From: Candidatus Krumholzibacteriia bacterium
GTDB taxonomy: Bacteria; Krumholzibacteriota; Krumholzibacteriia; LZORAL124-64-63
Assembly: GCA_014859985.1 (NCBI GenBank)
Contig: JACZKN010000159.1
Coordinates: forward strand, 1 to 12,792
Length of the DNA: 12,792 bases
Reading direction: 5' to 3'
The translations under genes were made by a program, and so were the position numbers. Shown piece by piece: positions 6,590-12,792 of this stretch (its first letter is position 1; each line of letters opens with the position of its first letter). A model generated the notes under the pieces. That model was not told the DNA's origin. It saw only the letters and a list, made by a program, of their open reading frames with translations, and ran no database searches.

Positions 6590-6664
6590 CCGGGGGCCGG
6601 CGGGACCGGCCCGGGACCCGCCGGGCCGGCCGCCCGTGTCCGGCCAAAATCTCCCCGCCGCGCC

Positions 6665-6694
6665 TTGACGAACCGCCCGGCGCGGGCTTATCAT
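6665..6694 (+). promoter_or_regulatory. Sigma-70-like promoter of rplU-rpmA
   Basis: TTGACG (6665-6670) and TATCAT (6689-6694, 5 of 6) are 18 bases apart, in the same sequence setting as the folE promoter. The start would be near 6701, giving an unusually long leader of about 130 bases before rplU. Confidence 0.65.
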
Positions 6695-6780
6695 ACGCGC
6701 TTACGCTTCAGCACCCGGGAGGCGGACGTCTCCCCGGCGGTTTGTTGTGCGTGCCCGCCGGTCGGGCGCGCCGCCTTGCC

Positions 6781-6803
6781 TGGTCCGGACCGGTTCCGGA
6801 CCA
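6781..6803 (+). promoter_or_regulatory. Hairpin in the rplU leader
   Basis: TGGTCCGGA (6781-6789) and TCCGGACCA (6795-6803) form a perfect 9-bp stem with a 5-base loop, 26 bases before the rplU start and just ahead of its GGAGAG site (6818-6823). No T-run follows, so it is not a terminator. Ribosomal protein operons often have leader structures bound by their own product; this is a candidate of that type, but only by position and structure. Confidence 0.5.
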
Positions 6804-6829
6804 CCATCCGAGCCCGCGGAGAGAACGCG

Positions 6830-7141
6830 ATGTACGCAGTGGTGAAGATCAGCAAGCAGCAGTTCCGGGTCAGCCCCGACCTCACGCTGCAGGTGCCCCT
6901 GATGGCCAACGAGGTCGGCGACCAGCTGACCTTCGACGAGGTCCTGCTCCTGGCCGACGGCGACGACGTGAAGGTCGGCGCCCCCACCGTGGCCGGCGCG
7001 ACGGTCGCCGCCGAGGTCGTGGGCCACGGCCGCAGCCGCAAGATCATCGTCTTCAAGAAGAAGCGCCGGAAGAACTACCGCCGCAAGAACGGGCACCGTC
7101 AGCCCTACACCGAGATCAGGATCACCGGGATCAGCGCCTGA
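6830..7141 (+). CDS. rplU: 50S ribosomal protein L21
   Basis: L21 binds 23S rRNA in the large subunit. The 103-aa protein starts MYAVVKISKQQFRV, slightly different from the common MYAVVKTGGKQYRV. It carries the basic signature GRSRKIIVFKKKRRKNYRRK (about 63-82) and the family ending HRQPYTEIRITGI. The ATG at 6830 has GGAGAG 6 bases upstream. An in-frame opening further 5' is rejected because the MYAVVK start is conserved. It is the first gene of the usual rplU-rpmA pair; rpmA begins 33 bases after its stop. No obg or other usual partner follows. Confidence 0.97.
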   Translation: MYAVVKISKQQFRVSPDLTLQVPLMANEVGDQLTFDEVLLLADGDDVKVGAPTVAGATVAAEVVGHGRSRKIIVFKKKRRKNYRRKNGHRQPYTEIRITGISA

Positions 7142-7174
7142 GCGCGGCCGGACCCCGAGACAAGGAGCACGACG

Positions 7175-7429
7175 ATGGCGCACAAGAAAGCAGGCGGCAG
7201 CACCCGCAACGGCCGCGACAGCAACGCGCAGAACCTGGGCGTCAAGCGCTTCGGGGGCCAGGAGGTCCTGGCCGGCACGATCATCGTGCGGCAGCGCGGC
7301 ACCCGCATCCACCCGGGCAGGAACGTGGGCAAGGGCGGCGACGACACCCTGTTCGCCCTGGTGGACGGCACGGTCGTCTTCGAGAACTTCCGCGGCACCA
7401 AGAAGCGGGTCAGCATCCAGCCGGTCTGA
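7175..7429 (+). CDS. rpmA: 50S ribosomal protein L27
   Basis: L27 sits near the peptidyl-transferase centre, with its N-terminal tail reaching tRNA. The 84-aa protein begins MAHKKAGGSTRNGRDS directly, so it lacks the cleavable N-terminal extension known from Firmicutes. RFGGQEVLAGTIIVRQRGT and GRNVGKGGDDTLFALVDG match the family closely. AAGGAG (7162-7167) lies 7 bases before the ATG. It is cotranscribed with rplU and followed by a long hairpin. Confidence 0.97.
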   Translation: MAHKKAGGSTRNGRDSNAQNLGVKRFGGQEVLAGTIIVRQRGTRIHPGRNVGKGGDDTLFALVDGTVVFENFRGTKKRVSIQPV

Positions 7430-7451
7430 CCGTGGCCGCGAGGGATTCCCC

Positions 7452-7483
7452 GGAAGCCCGCCCCCGACCCGGGGCGGGCTTCC
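7452..7483 (+). terminator. Hairpin after rpmA, probable terminator without a T-run
   Basis: GGAAGCCCGCCCC (7452-7464) pairs perfectly with GGGGCGGGCTTCC (7471-7483), a 13-bp stem with a 6-base loop, 22 bases after the rpmA stop. It is followed by CTCGTG, not a T-run, so termination may be partial. I see no clear promoter between it and kdsB, so the kds genes may depend on read-through. Confidence 0.65.
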
Positions 7484-7488
7484 CTCGT

Positions 7489-7515
7489 GCAGGCGGCAGG
7501 CGGGCAGGCGGCAGG
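7489..7515 (+). repeat. Direct repeat before kdsB
   Basis: GCAGGCGGCAGG occurs at 7489-7500 and again at 7504-7515, a perfect 12-base repeat at a 15-base period. It ends 1 base before the kdsB ribosome-binding site. It may be slippage-derived spacer; no function is evident. Confidence 0.7.
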
Positions 7516-7528
7516 TAAGGAGGACGCG

Positions 7529-8284
7529 GTGGACAGCAGCGGCAAGGAGCGGGTGCTGGTGGTCGTCCCCGCGCGCTGGGGCTCGAGCCGGTTCCCCGGC
7601 AAGGCCCTGGCCGACCTGCAGGGGCGGCCCCTGGTGGTGCGGGTCATGGAGAACGCGGTGCGCATGGTCACGGCCGACCGGGTCGTCACGGCCACCGACG
7701 ACGAGCGGATCGCCGCGGCGGTCAGGGCCGCGGGCTTCGAGGCGGAACTGACGGGGACCCACCCCACCGGCACCGACCGCATCGGCGAGGTGGCCGGGCG
7801 CGACCCGGCCGGGATCGTGGTCAACCTGCAGGGGGACGAGCCCCTGCTCGACCCGGCGGTGGCCGACCGGCTGGTCGAGGCCCTGCGCGGGGATCCGGCG
7901 GCCGGAGCCGCCACCTGCGGCCATCCCTTCGCCGACCCGGGCGCCTGGCGCGATCCCAACCAGGTCAAGGTCGTCTGCGACGGCGCCGGCCGGGCTTTGT
8001 ACTTTTCCCGCGCCCCGATACCCGGTATCTTCCCGGGGTCGGCTCCGGCCGCCTTTGCCCACGCCCTGCGCCACATCGGGATCTACGCCTTCCGGCGCGC
8101 CGTGCTGGAGCGCTTCCTGGCCCTCGCGCGCACCCCCCTGGAGCAGACCGAGGGCCTGGAACAGCTGCGGCTGCTGGAGCACGGGGTGGCGATCCGGGTG
8201 CTTACGGTGGCCGGCGCCGCCCTGGGCGTGGACACGCCGGCGGACCTGGAGGAGGTGCGCCGACGCTGGCGCGACCGCGGCTGA
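7529..8284 (+). CDS. kdsB: 3-deoxy-manno-octulosonate cytidylyltransferase (CMP-Kdo synthetase)
   Basis: KdsB activates Kdo with CTP to CMP-Kdo, the donor for LPS inner core assembly, in the cytoplasm. The 251-aa protein compares well with the 248 residues of E. coli KdsB. It shows the nucleotide-binding PARWGSSRFPGK (14-25), HPTGTDRIGE (78-87), the metal-binding NLQGDEP (99-105, Asp103), IGIYAFRR (183-190), QTEGLEQLRLLEHG (206-219) and GVDTPADLE (233-241, Asp235). The GTG at 7529 follows AAGGAGG (7517-7523) at 5 bases. An upstream in-frame GTG at 7487 would add 14 low-complexity residues with no ribosome-binding site. It is the first gene of the Kdo block, with 45 bases to pyrG. Confidence 0.95.
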   Translation: MDSSGKERVLVVVPARWGSSRFPGKALADLQGRPLVVRVMENAVRMVTADRVVTATDDERIAAAVRAAGFEAELTGTHPTGTDRIGEVAGRDPAGIVVNLQGDEPLLDPAVADRLVEALRGDPAAGAATCGHPFADPGAWRDPNQVKVVCDGAGRALYFSRAPIPGIFPGSAPAAFAHALRHIGIYAFRRAVLERFLALARTPLEQTEGLEQLRLLEHGVAIRVLTVAGAALGVDTPADLEEVRRRWRDRG

Positions 8285-8329
8285 CCCGTGCACCGACACC
8301 GCCGCGCCCGGCGCGGCCGAAAGGACGAG

Positions 8330-9979
8330 ATGGCCAAGTACGTGTTCGTCACCGGCGGCGTGGTCTCCGCGCTGGGCAAGGGGATCGCCTCGGCGTCCTT
8401 GGGCAACCTGCTGAAGGCCCGGGGCCTGAAGGTGATCCTGCAGAAGTTCGACCCGTACCTGAACGTCGATCCCGGCACCATGAGCCCGTTCCAGCACGGC
8501 GAGGTCTTCGTGCTCGAGGACGGCGCCGAGTGCGACCTGGACCTGGGCCACTACGAGCGCTTCACCGACGTGAACCTCTCCCAGATCAACAACCTCACCA
8601 GCGGCCGGGTCTACGAGACCATCCTGGCGAACGAGCGCAAGGGCGAGTACCTGGGCCGCACCGTGCAGGTCATCCCCCACGTGACCGACGAGATCAAGCG
8701 CCGCATCAAGCTGCCGGCGAAGCTGGACCCCACGGTCGACGTGGTGATCACCGAGATCGGCGGCACCGTGGGCGACATCGAGAGCCTGCCCTTCCTGGAG
8801 GCCATCCGCCAGTTCCGCCTGGAGTGCCCGCCCGAGGACACCGCCTCGGTGCACCTGACGCTGGTGCCCTACATCGAGACCGCCGGCGAGATCAAGACCA
8901 AGCCCACCCAGCACTCGGTGGCCGAGCTGCGTTCGATCGGCATCCAGGCCGATTTCCTGATCTGCCGCGCCCGCCAGCTGATCGGCGAGGACGCCCGGCG
9001 CAAGATCGCCCTGTTCTGCAACCTGCCGCCGGAGCGGGTCTTCGACGGCCAGGACGTGCGCTCCATCTACGAGGTGCCGCTGAACTACCACCAGCAGCGC
9101 ATGGACGAACTGCTGTGCGAGCGCTTCCGCCTGGAGACGCCCCAGCCGGACCTGTCCGAGTGGGGCCGCATGGTCAAGCTCATCGTCAACCCGCCGGACC
9201 ACGTGCGCATCGCCATCGTGGGCAAGTACGTCGAGTTGAAGGACGCCTACAAGAGCATCACCGAGGCCTTCATCCACGCCGGCATCCCCAACCACGTGGC
9301 GGTGGAGCAGGTGTGGGTGGATTCCGAGTCGCTGGAGGGCGAGGAGGTGGGGGACCGCCGCCTGGCGGAGATCTTCGGCGGCTGCCACGGCGTGCTGGTG
9401 CCCGGCGGTTTCGGCGACCGGGGCATCCAGGGCAAGGTGCGCGCGGTGCGCTTCGCCCGGGAGAACAGCGTGCCGTTCCTGGGCATCTGCCTGGGCCTGC
9501 AGTGCGCCATGATCGAGATGGGCCGCAACCTGGTGGGCCTGGAGCGGGCGGGCAGCGCCGAGTTCGATCCGGACAGCCCCCACCCGGTGATCCACCTGAT
9601 GGAGACCCAGAAGGGCATCAAGAACCTGGGCGGCACCATGCGCCTGGGGGCCTGGCCCTGCCTGATCACGCCCGGCACCCTGGCCGAACGCTGCTACGGC
9701 CGGCGCGAGATCAGCGAGCGCCACCGGCACCGCTACGAGGTGAACAACGACTACCGTGAGCGCTTCGCCACAGCGGGCGTCGTCTTCTCCGGCACGAGCC
9801 CCGACGGCCGGCTGGTGGAGATCCTCGAGCTGCCGGGCCACCCGTTCTTCATCGCCGTGCAGTTCCACCCCGAGCTGAAGTCCCGGCCCAACCGGCCCCA
9901 TCCCCTGTTCCGCGCGTTCGTCGCCGCCGCCCTGGCCCACCAGGGTGCCGAGCGGAATGCGGCCGAGGCCACGTCGTGA
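8330..9979 (+). CDS. pyrG: CTP synthase
   Basis: PyrG makes CTP from UTP, ATP and glutamine-derived ammonia in the cytoplasm. The 549-aa protein has the N-terminal synthetase domain with KYVFVTGGVVSALGKGIA (3-20) and the IEYE-like stretch EIGGTVGDIES (142-152), then a C-terminal glutamine amidotransferase domain. The amidotransferase triad is Cys387 in LGICLGLQ, with His513 and Glu515 in QFHPE. The ATG at 8330 follows GAAAGGA. An earlier in-frame GTG at 8288 would add a basic 14-residue leader not seen in the family. It lies between kdsB, which uses CTP, and kdsA, with a 4-base GTGA overlap with kdsA. Confidence 0.97.
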   Translation: MAKYVFVTGGVVSALGKGIASASLGNLLKARGLKVILQKFDPYLNVDPGTMSPFQHGEVFVLEDGAECDLDLGHYERFTDVNLSQINNLTSGRVYETILANERKGEYLGRTVQVIPHVTDEIKRRIKLPAKLDPTVDVVITEIGGTVGDIESLPFLEAIRQFRLECPPEDTASVHLTLVPYIETAGEIKTKPTQHSVAELRSIGIQADFLICRARQLIGEDARRKIALFCNLPPERVFDGQDVRSIYEVPLNYHQQRMDELLCERFRLETPQPDLSEWGRMVKLIVNPPDHVRIAIVGKYVELKDAYKSITEAFIHAGIPNHVAVEQVWVDSESLEGEEVGDRRLAEIFGGCHGVLVPGGFGDRGIQGKVRAVRFARENSVPFLGICLGLQCAMIEMGRNLVGLERAGSAEFDPDSPHPVIHLMETQKGIKNLGGTMRLGAWPCLITPGTLAERCYGRREISERHRHRYEVNNDYRERFATAGVVFSGTSPDGRLVEILELPGHPFFIAVQFHPELKSRPNRPHPLFRAFVAAALAHQGAERNAAEATS

Positions 9980-10812
9980 GCGCCGCGGTCCCGGTCACGG
10001 TCGGCGACCGCCTGGTCGGCGCCGGGCAGCCGCTGTACGTGATCGCCGGTCCCTGCGTGCTCGAGGACCCGGACGAGATGCTGGCGACGGCCGGGCAGCT
10101 GGCCGCCGTCTGCGACCGATTGGGCCTCGGCTTCTGCTTCAAGTCCAGCTTCACCAAGGACAACCGCACCAGCAGCGGCAGCTACCGGGGCCCGGGCCTG
10201 CAGGAGGGTCTGCGCCTGCTCGAGCGCATCGGCGGGGCCGTGGGCGCGCCGGTGCTGACGGACATCCACCACCCCGCAGAGGCGGACGCCGTGGCCCAGG
10301 TGGCGGAGATCCTGCAGATCCCCGCCTTCCTCTGCCGCCAGACCTCCCTGCTGGAGGCCGCGGGCCGCACCGGCAAGGTGGTCAACATCAAGAAGGGCCA
10401 GTTCCTGGCGGCGGGGGACATGGCCCACGCCGCGGCCAAGGTGCGGTCCGCCGGCGGGGAGCGCGTGCTGATGACCGAGCGGGGCTCGTTCTTCGGCTAC
10501 CGCGACCTGGTGGTGGACTTCCGCTCCACCGGGATCATGCGCCAGGCCGGCTTCCCCGTGGTGTTTGACGCCACCCACAGCGTCCAGTCCCCCGGCAGCA
10601 CCGGCACCACCACCGGGGGCACCCCCGCAATGATCCCTCTTCTGGCCCGCTGCGGCGTGGCCGCCGGGGCGGACGCGGTCTTCCTGGAGGTGCATCCGGA
10701 GCCGGCGCGCGCCCTCAGCGACGCCGGCAGCCAGCTGCCCCTGGACACCTTCGCGATCCTGGTCGCGCAGCTGGCCCGTTTCCGGGAACTGCACAACGAG
10801 GTCGGCGGATGA
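9976..10812 (+). CDS. kdsA: 3-deoxy-8-phosphooctulonate synthase, metal-dependent type
   Basis: KdsA condenses PEP with D-arabinose 5-phosphate to Kdo 8-phosphate. The 278-aa protein has KSSFTKDNRTSSGSYRGPG (56-74) and the FDATHSVQ segment typical of KdsA. It is of the metal-dependent type: Cys27 in IAGPC stands where metal-independent enzymes such as E. coli's have Asn. Cys27, His201, Glu238 and Asp249 keep exactly the spacing (174, 37, 11) of the four metal ligands in Aquifex KdsA. A DAHP synthase is unlikely given these motifs and the kds neighbours. The start is GTG at 9976, overlapping the pyrG stop by 4 bases; the stop overlaps the kdsC ATG by 4 bases. Confidence 0.95.
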   Translation: MSAAVPVTVGDRLVGAGQPLYVIAGPCVLEDPDEMLATAGQLAAVCDRLGLGFCFKSSFTKDNRTSSGSYRGPGLQEGLRLLERIGGAVGAPVLTDIHHPAEADAVAQVAEILQIPAFLCRQTSLLEAAGRTGKVVNIKKGQFLAAGDMAHAAAKVRSAGGERVLMTERGSFFGYRDLVVDFRSTGIMRQAGFPVVFDATHSVQSPGSTGTTTGGTPAMIPLLARCGVAAGADAVFLEVHPEPARALSDAGSQLPLDTFAILVAQLARFRELHNEVGG

Positions 10813-11480
10813 GCGCCCCGGTCGCCGCACCCTGGCCGCCCCGCAGCGACGACGCCTACCGGCAGCAGGCCGAGGCGGTGCTGGGCCCGGCGCTGGCCGA
10901 CCGCTTCGCCGCGGTGGACCTGCTGGTCCTGGACGCCGACGGGGTGCTCACCTCCGGCGCCATGTACTACGGGCCCCGGGGCGAGGCCCTGAAGGCCTTC
11001 CACAGCCACGACGGCCTGGGCCTGGTGATGGCCCGGGTGGCCGGCCTCAAGCGGGCGGTGCTGACGGGGCGCGACAGCGCCATCGTGGCCCGCCGCTGCG
11101 CCGAGCTGCGCTTCGACGCGGTCAAGCTGGGCCGCTTCGACAAGCTGGCCGCCCTGGCCGAGATCCTGCAGGAGACCGGCTGCGCCGCCGGGCGCACCCT
11201 CTACGTGGGCGACGACCTGATCGACGTGCCGGCCATGGACGCGGTCGGCCTGGCGGTCTGCGTGCCCGCCGCGCCGGCGGAGGTGCGCGAACGCTGCGCC
11301 TGGACCACCGCCGCGTCCGGCGGCCAGGGCGCCGTGCGCGAGGTCACCGACCTCGTGCTCAAGGCCTCCGGCCGCTACGGCCTGGCCCTGACCCGCCTGG
11401 CGGACCAGGCCTGGCGGCCCACGCCCCCGGAACTGGCCTCGGACGAGACGGGCCAGAACCCCCCGCAGGAGATCCAGTGA
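10809..11480 (+). CDS. kdsC: 3-deoxy-manno-octulosonate 8-phosphate phosphatase (HAD family)
   Basis: KdsC removes the phosphate from Kdo 8-phosphate. HAD motif I is DADGVLTSG, with nucleophile Asp42 and acid/base Asp44; motif II is around Thr86-Gly87-Arg88; Lys112 is the motif III lysine; motif IV is GDDLID with Asp135 and Asp136. At 223 aa it is longer than the usual 170-190. About 35 residues precede motif I, and a Pro-rich tail of about 25 residues ends the protein. No cap domain is visible, as expected for the tetrameric C0 class. The ATG at 10809 overlaps the kdsA stop (ATGA), which fixes the start. It is followed directly by kdsD. Confidence 0.93.
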   Translation: MSAPVAAPWPPRSDDAYRQQAEAVLGPALADRFAAVDLLVLDADGVLTSGAMYYGPRGEALKAFHSHDGLGLVMARVAGLKRAVLTGRDSAIVARRCAELRFDAVKLGRFDKLAALAEILQETGCAAGRTLYVGDDLIDVPAMDAVGLAVCVPAAPAEVRERCAWTTAASGGQGAVREVTDLVLKASGRYGLALTRLADQAWRPTPPELASDETGQNPPQEIQ

Positions 11481-12490
11481 TGCAGGACCCGCGCCCCGCA
11501 CCTCGCCCGCTCGACGACGCCGCCATCCTCGAGCTGGGCCGCGCCGCCTTCGCCCAGGAGGCGGCGGCCCTGGCGTCCATCGGCGCCGGCCTGTCCCCGG
11601 CGTTCCCCGCGGCCGTGCGCCTGCTGGCGGACTGCCAAGGCCAGGTCCTGGTCACGGGCCTGGGCAAGTCGGGCCTCGTGGCGCGCAAGCTGGCCGCCAC
11701 CCTGACCAGCACCGGCACGCCCAGCCACTTCATCCACCCGGTGGAGGCCGCCCACGGCGACCTGGGGATCGTGCGCGGGTCCGACCTGGTGATCGCGCTG
11801 AGCCGCAGCGGCAGCAACCCGGAGGTGGTGGGGCTGGTGGCCCGCTGCCGCCAGTTCGGGATGCGGGCCATCGCGATCACCGGCGCGCCCGGCAGCGAAC
11901 TGGCCCTGGCCGCGGACCTGGTGCTGCCGGTGCCCATCGCCCGGGAGGCCTGCCCCCTGGACCTGACCCCCACCACCAGCGCCGTGGCCGCCATGGCCAT
12001 GGGCGACGCCCTCTGCGTGGCCCTGATCACCCTGCGCGGCTTCCGGAGCGAGGACTTCGCCATGTTCCACCCCAGCGGGGTGCTGGGCCGGCGGCTGCTG
12101 GTGCGGGTGGCCGAGCTGATGCACACGGGGGACGAGCTGCCGGTGGTCTCGCACCGGCTGACCCTGCGCGAGTCCCTGCCCGAGATCGTGGGCAAGCGCC
12201 TGGGCGGGACCTGCGTGGTGGACGACCAGGGCCGCCTCGCCGGCCTGTGTGTCGACGGCGACATCAAGCGCATCCTCCTGGAGCGCAGCGATGCCCTGGA
12301 CCGGCCCATCACCGAGACCATGAACCCCGCGCCCACCACCATCGCCCCCGAAACCCTGGCCCTGAGCGCCCTGCGGATCATGGAGCAGCGGGCCGAGGGG
12401 CCGGTCACCCTGCTGATCGTCACCGACCCCGAAGGGCGGCCCGTGGGGCTGCTGCACATCCATGACGTGCTGCGGGCCGGGCTGCTCTGA
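11480..12490 (+). CDS. kdsD: D-arabinose 5-phosphate isomerase (SIS and two CBS domains)
   Basis: KdsD converts ribulose 5-phosphate to arabinose 5-phosphate, the first step of Kdo synthesis. The 336-aa protein has a sugar isomerase domain (about 45-180) with GLGKSGLVARK (60-70), STGTPSHFIHPVEAAHGDLG (77-96) and LSRSGSNPE (107-115). Two CBS repeats follow, at about 213-270 and 279-335. His197 in FHPSG matches the family's catalytic region. Small changes from the usual text, such as HPVEAAHG for HPGEAxHG, leave the key residues in place. The ATG at 11480 shares its A with the kdsC stop and has AGGAG 8 bases upstream; a GTG at 11477 in the same frame is the alternative. GutQ and KpsF are homologues with the same activity; the kds neighbours favour kdsD. 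Confidence 0.93.
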   Translation: MQDPRPAPRPLDDAAILELGRAAFAQEAAALASIGAGLSPAFPAAVRLLADCQGQVLVTGLGKSGLVARKLAATLTSTGTPSHFIHPVEAAHGDLGIVRGSDLVIALSRSGSNPEVVGLVARCRQFGMRAIAITGAPGSELALAADLVLPVPIAREACPLDLTPTTSAVAAMAMGDALCVALITLRGFRSEDFAMFHPSGVLGRRLLVRVAELMHTGDELPVVSHRLTLRESLPEIVGKRLGGTCVVDDQGRLAGLCVDGDIKRILLERSDALDRPITETMNPAPTTIAPETLALSALRIMEQRAEGPVTLLIVTDPEGRPVGLLHIHDVLRAGLL

Positions 12491-12638
12491 TGGCGGCTTG
12501 TAGTCCATAACTCCCGTAGAAACAGCAAATTATCGGTTTGGCACAGATCATGCTTGACGCAGCCCCCGGCCGTGGACCAAGCTTGGGTCGCGGGTGGGTT
12601 GCAGCCGTCGAGCCGTGCCCGCACTGCCAGGAGGAACG
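12491..12638. other. Intergenic region kdsD / acyltransferase
   Basis: This 148-base gap is the only real break after kdsB in an otherwise tight gene block. Its first half is AT-richer than the surroundings (about 12508-12555) and ends in a sigma-54-like promoter. A short palindrome, CCAAGCTTGG, lies at 12577-12586. I see no terminator after kdsD. Confidence 0.7.
12539..12554 (+). promoter_or_regulatory. Sigma-54-type (-24/-12) promoter
   Basis: TGGCACAGATCATGCT has the GG and GC doublets of the sigma-54 consensus TGGCACGRNNNTTGCW at the required spacing and matches all but two of the specified positions. It lies between kdsD and the acyltransferase gene, pointing toward the latter, after an AT-rich stretch. 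Transcription would begin near 12565, about 75 bases before the GTG. Sigma-54 promoters need an activator bound upstream, and I cannot identify its site. Confidence 0.65.
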
Positions 12639-12792
12639 GTGACCGAGGCCAGGCTGCCCCGCTGGCGCCGCTGGCGGCGGCGCGGCTACTACCTGTTGAC
12701 GGTCGGCCTGGTGGCCGTCGTCGGCCGGGCACCGCTTGGCACGGGTCGCGCCCTGGGCCGGCTGCTGGCCCGGGCGGCGCTGGGGCTGCGAC
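12639..12792 (+). CDS. Probable LpxL/HtrB-like lipid A acyltransferase, N-terminal fragment
   Basis: Only the first 51 codons are visible. They start with GTG at 12639, preceded by a strong AGGAGG (12629-12634). The peptide has an Arg/Trp-rich N-terminus, then a hydrophobic segment, YYLLTVGLVAVVGRAPL, and continues GTGRALGRLLARAALGL. This layout resembles the start of the LpxL/LpxM/HtrB family of late lipid A acyltransferases, which have a short N-terminal membrane anchor followed by a Gly/Leu/Ala-rich stretch. The catalytic HX4D motif lies outside the window, so the call rests on pattern and on the Kdo genes before it: LpxL-type enzymes usually act on Kdo2-lipid IVA. Another small membrane protein is possible. 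Confidence 0.6.
   Translation, partial: MTEARLPRWRRWRRRGYYLLTVGLVAVVGRAPLGTGRALGRLLARAALGLR

Larger units (their letters stand above)
6474..6829. other. Divergent intergenic region trxB / rplU
   Basis: This 356-base region holds the trxB promoter (minus), a GC-rich inverted repeat CCGGCGGG (6597-6604) with CCCGCCGG (6617-6624), the rplU promoter and an rplU leader of about 130 bases with a 9-bp hairpin. I see no gene here. Confidence 0.7.

Noticed and set aside
6701..9940. A minus-strand frame of about 1,080 codons lies opposite rplU, rpmA, kdsB and pyrG.
   Set aside because: It is antisense to four certain genes and has no domain-like sequence; it is an effect of third-position GC bias.
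12737..12752. A second sigma-54-like sequence, TGGCACGGGTCGCGCC, has correctly spaced GG and GC.
   Set aside because: It lies inside the acyltransferase coding sequence and lacks the TT and final A/T of the -12 element. GC-rich coding DNA produces GC doublets easily.
1..12792. Searched for CRISPR repeats, transposase genes, inverted-repeat-bounded elements, tRNA or rRNA genes, and toxin or defence genes.
   Set aside because: None was seen. The coding content is almost continuous housekeeping genes with uniform GC-rich codon use apart from the folE repeat.

Overview
This window comes from a GC-rich Gram-negative bacterium, roughly 70% GC by eye. LPS-type envelope genes for Kdo synthesis and a probable lipid A acyltransferase, together with lipoprotein N-acyltransferase, indicate an outer membrane. 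A bifurcating-type NfnAB transhydrogenase points to ferredoxin-linked metabolism. I cannot place the phylum from sequence alone; a deltaproteobacterial, myxococcal or FCB-group candidate lineage would fit. Nearly every gene is a recognisable housekeeping gene, and no mobile element, CRISPR array, tRNA or rRNA was seen.

Layout. (1) 1-2056, plus strand: the 3' part of lnt, a zinc-ribbon NUDIX hydrolase and purN, joined by two 4-base GTGA overlaps and closed by a hairpin terminator. (2) 2135-4498, minus strand: nfnB and nfnA, transcribed nfnA then nfnB. (3) 4499-4918: a 420-base divergent intergenic region. It contains an AT-rich island with a strong Fur-type operator, several hairpins and a separate sigma-70-like promoter for folE. 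(4) 4919-5521, plus: folE, with an unusual tandem-repeat N-terminal tail. It converges on trxB (5535-6473, minus). (5) 6474-6829: divergent promoters for trxB and for rplU-rpmA, with a long rplU leader containing a 9-bp hairpin. (6) 6830-7429, plus: rplU-rpmA, followed by a 13-bp hairpin. (7) 7529-12490, plus: kdsB-pyrG-kdsA-kdsC-kdsD, largely overlapping genes. (8) 12491-12792: a probable sigma-54 promoter and the start of an LpxL/HtrB-like acyltransferase gene.

How the genes work together. The kds block holds a nearly complete CMP-Kdo pathway: KdsD makes arabinose 5-phosphate, KdsA condenses it with PEP, KdsC removes the phosphate and KdsB activates Kdo with CTP. PyrG, embedded in the block, makes that CTP. 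The acyltransferase downstream would act later in lipid A assembly, and Lnt at the left end finishes lipoproteins. NfnAB balances NADH, NADPH and ferredoxin pools, and TrxB spends NADPH on thiol reduction.

I found no clearly novel multi-gene system. The least explained sequence is regulatory: the Fur-like island and structured stretch between nfnA and folE, the rplU leader hairpin, and the sigma-54-like promoter before the acyltransferase gene.
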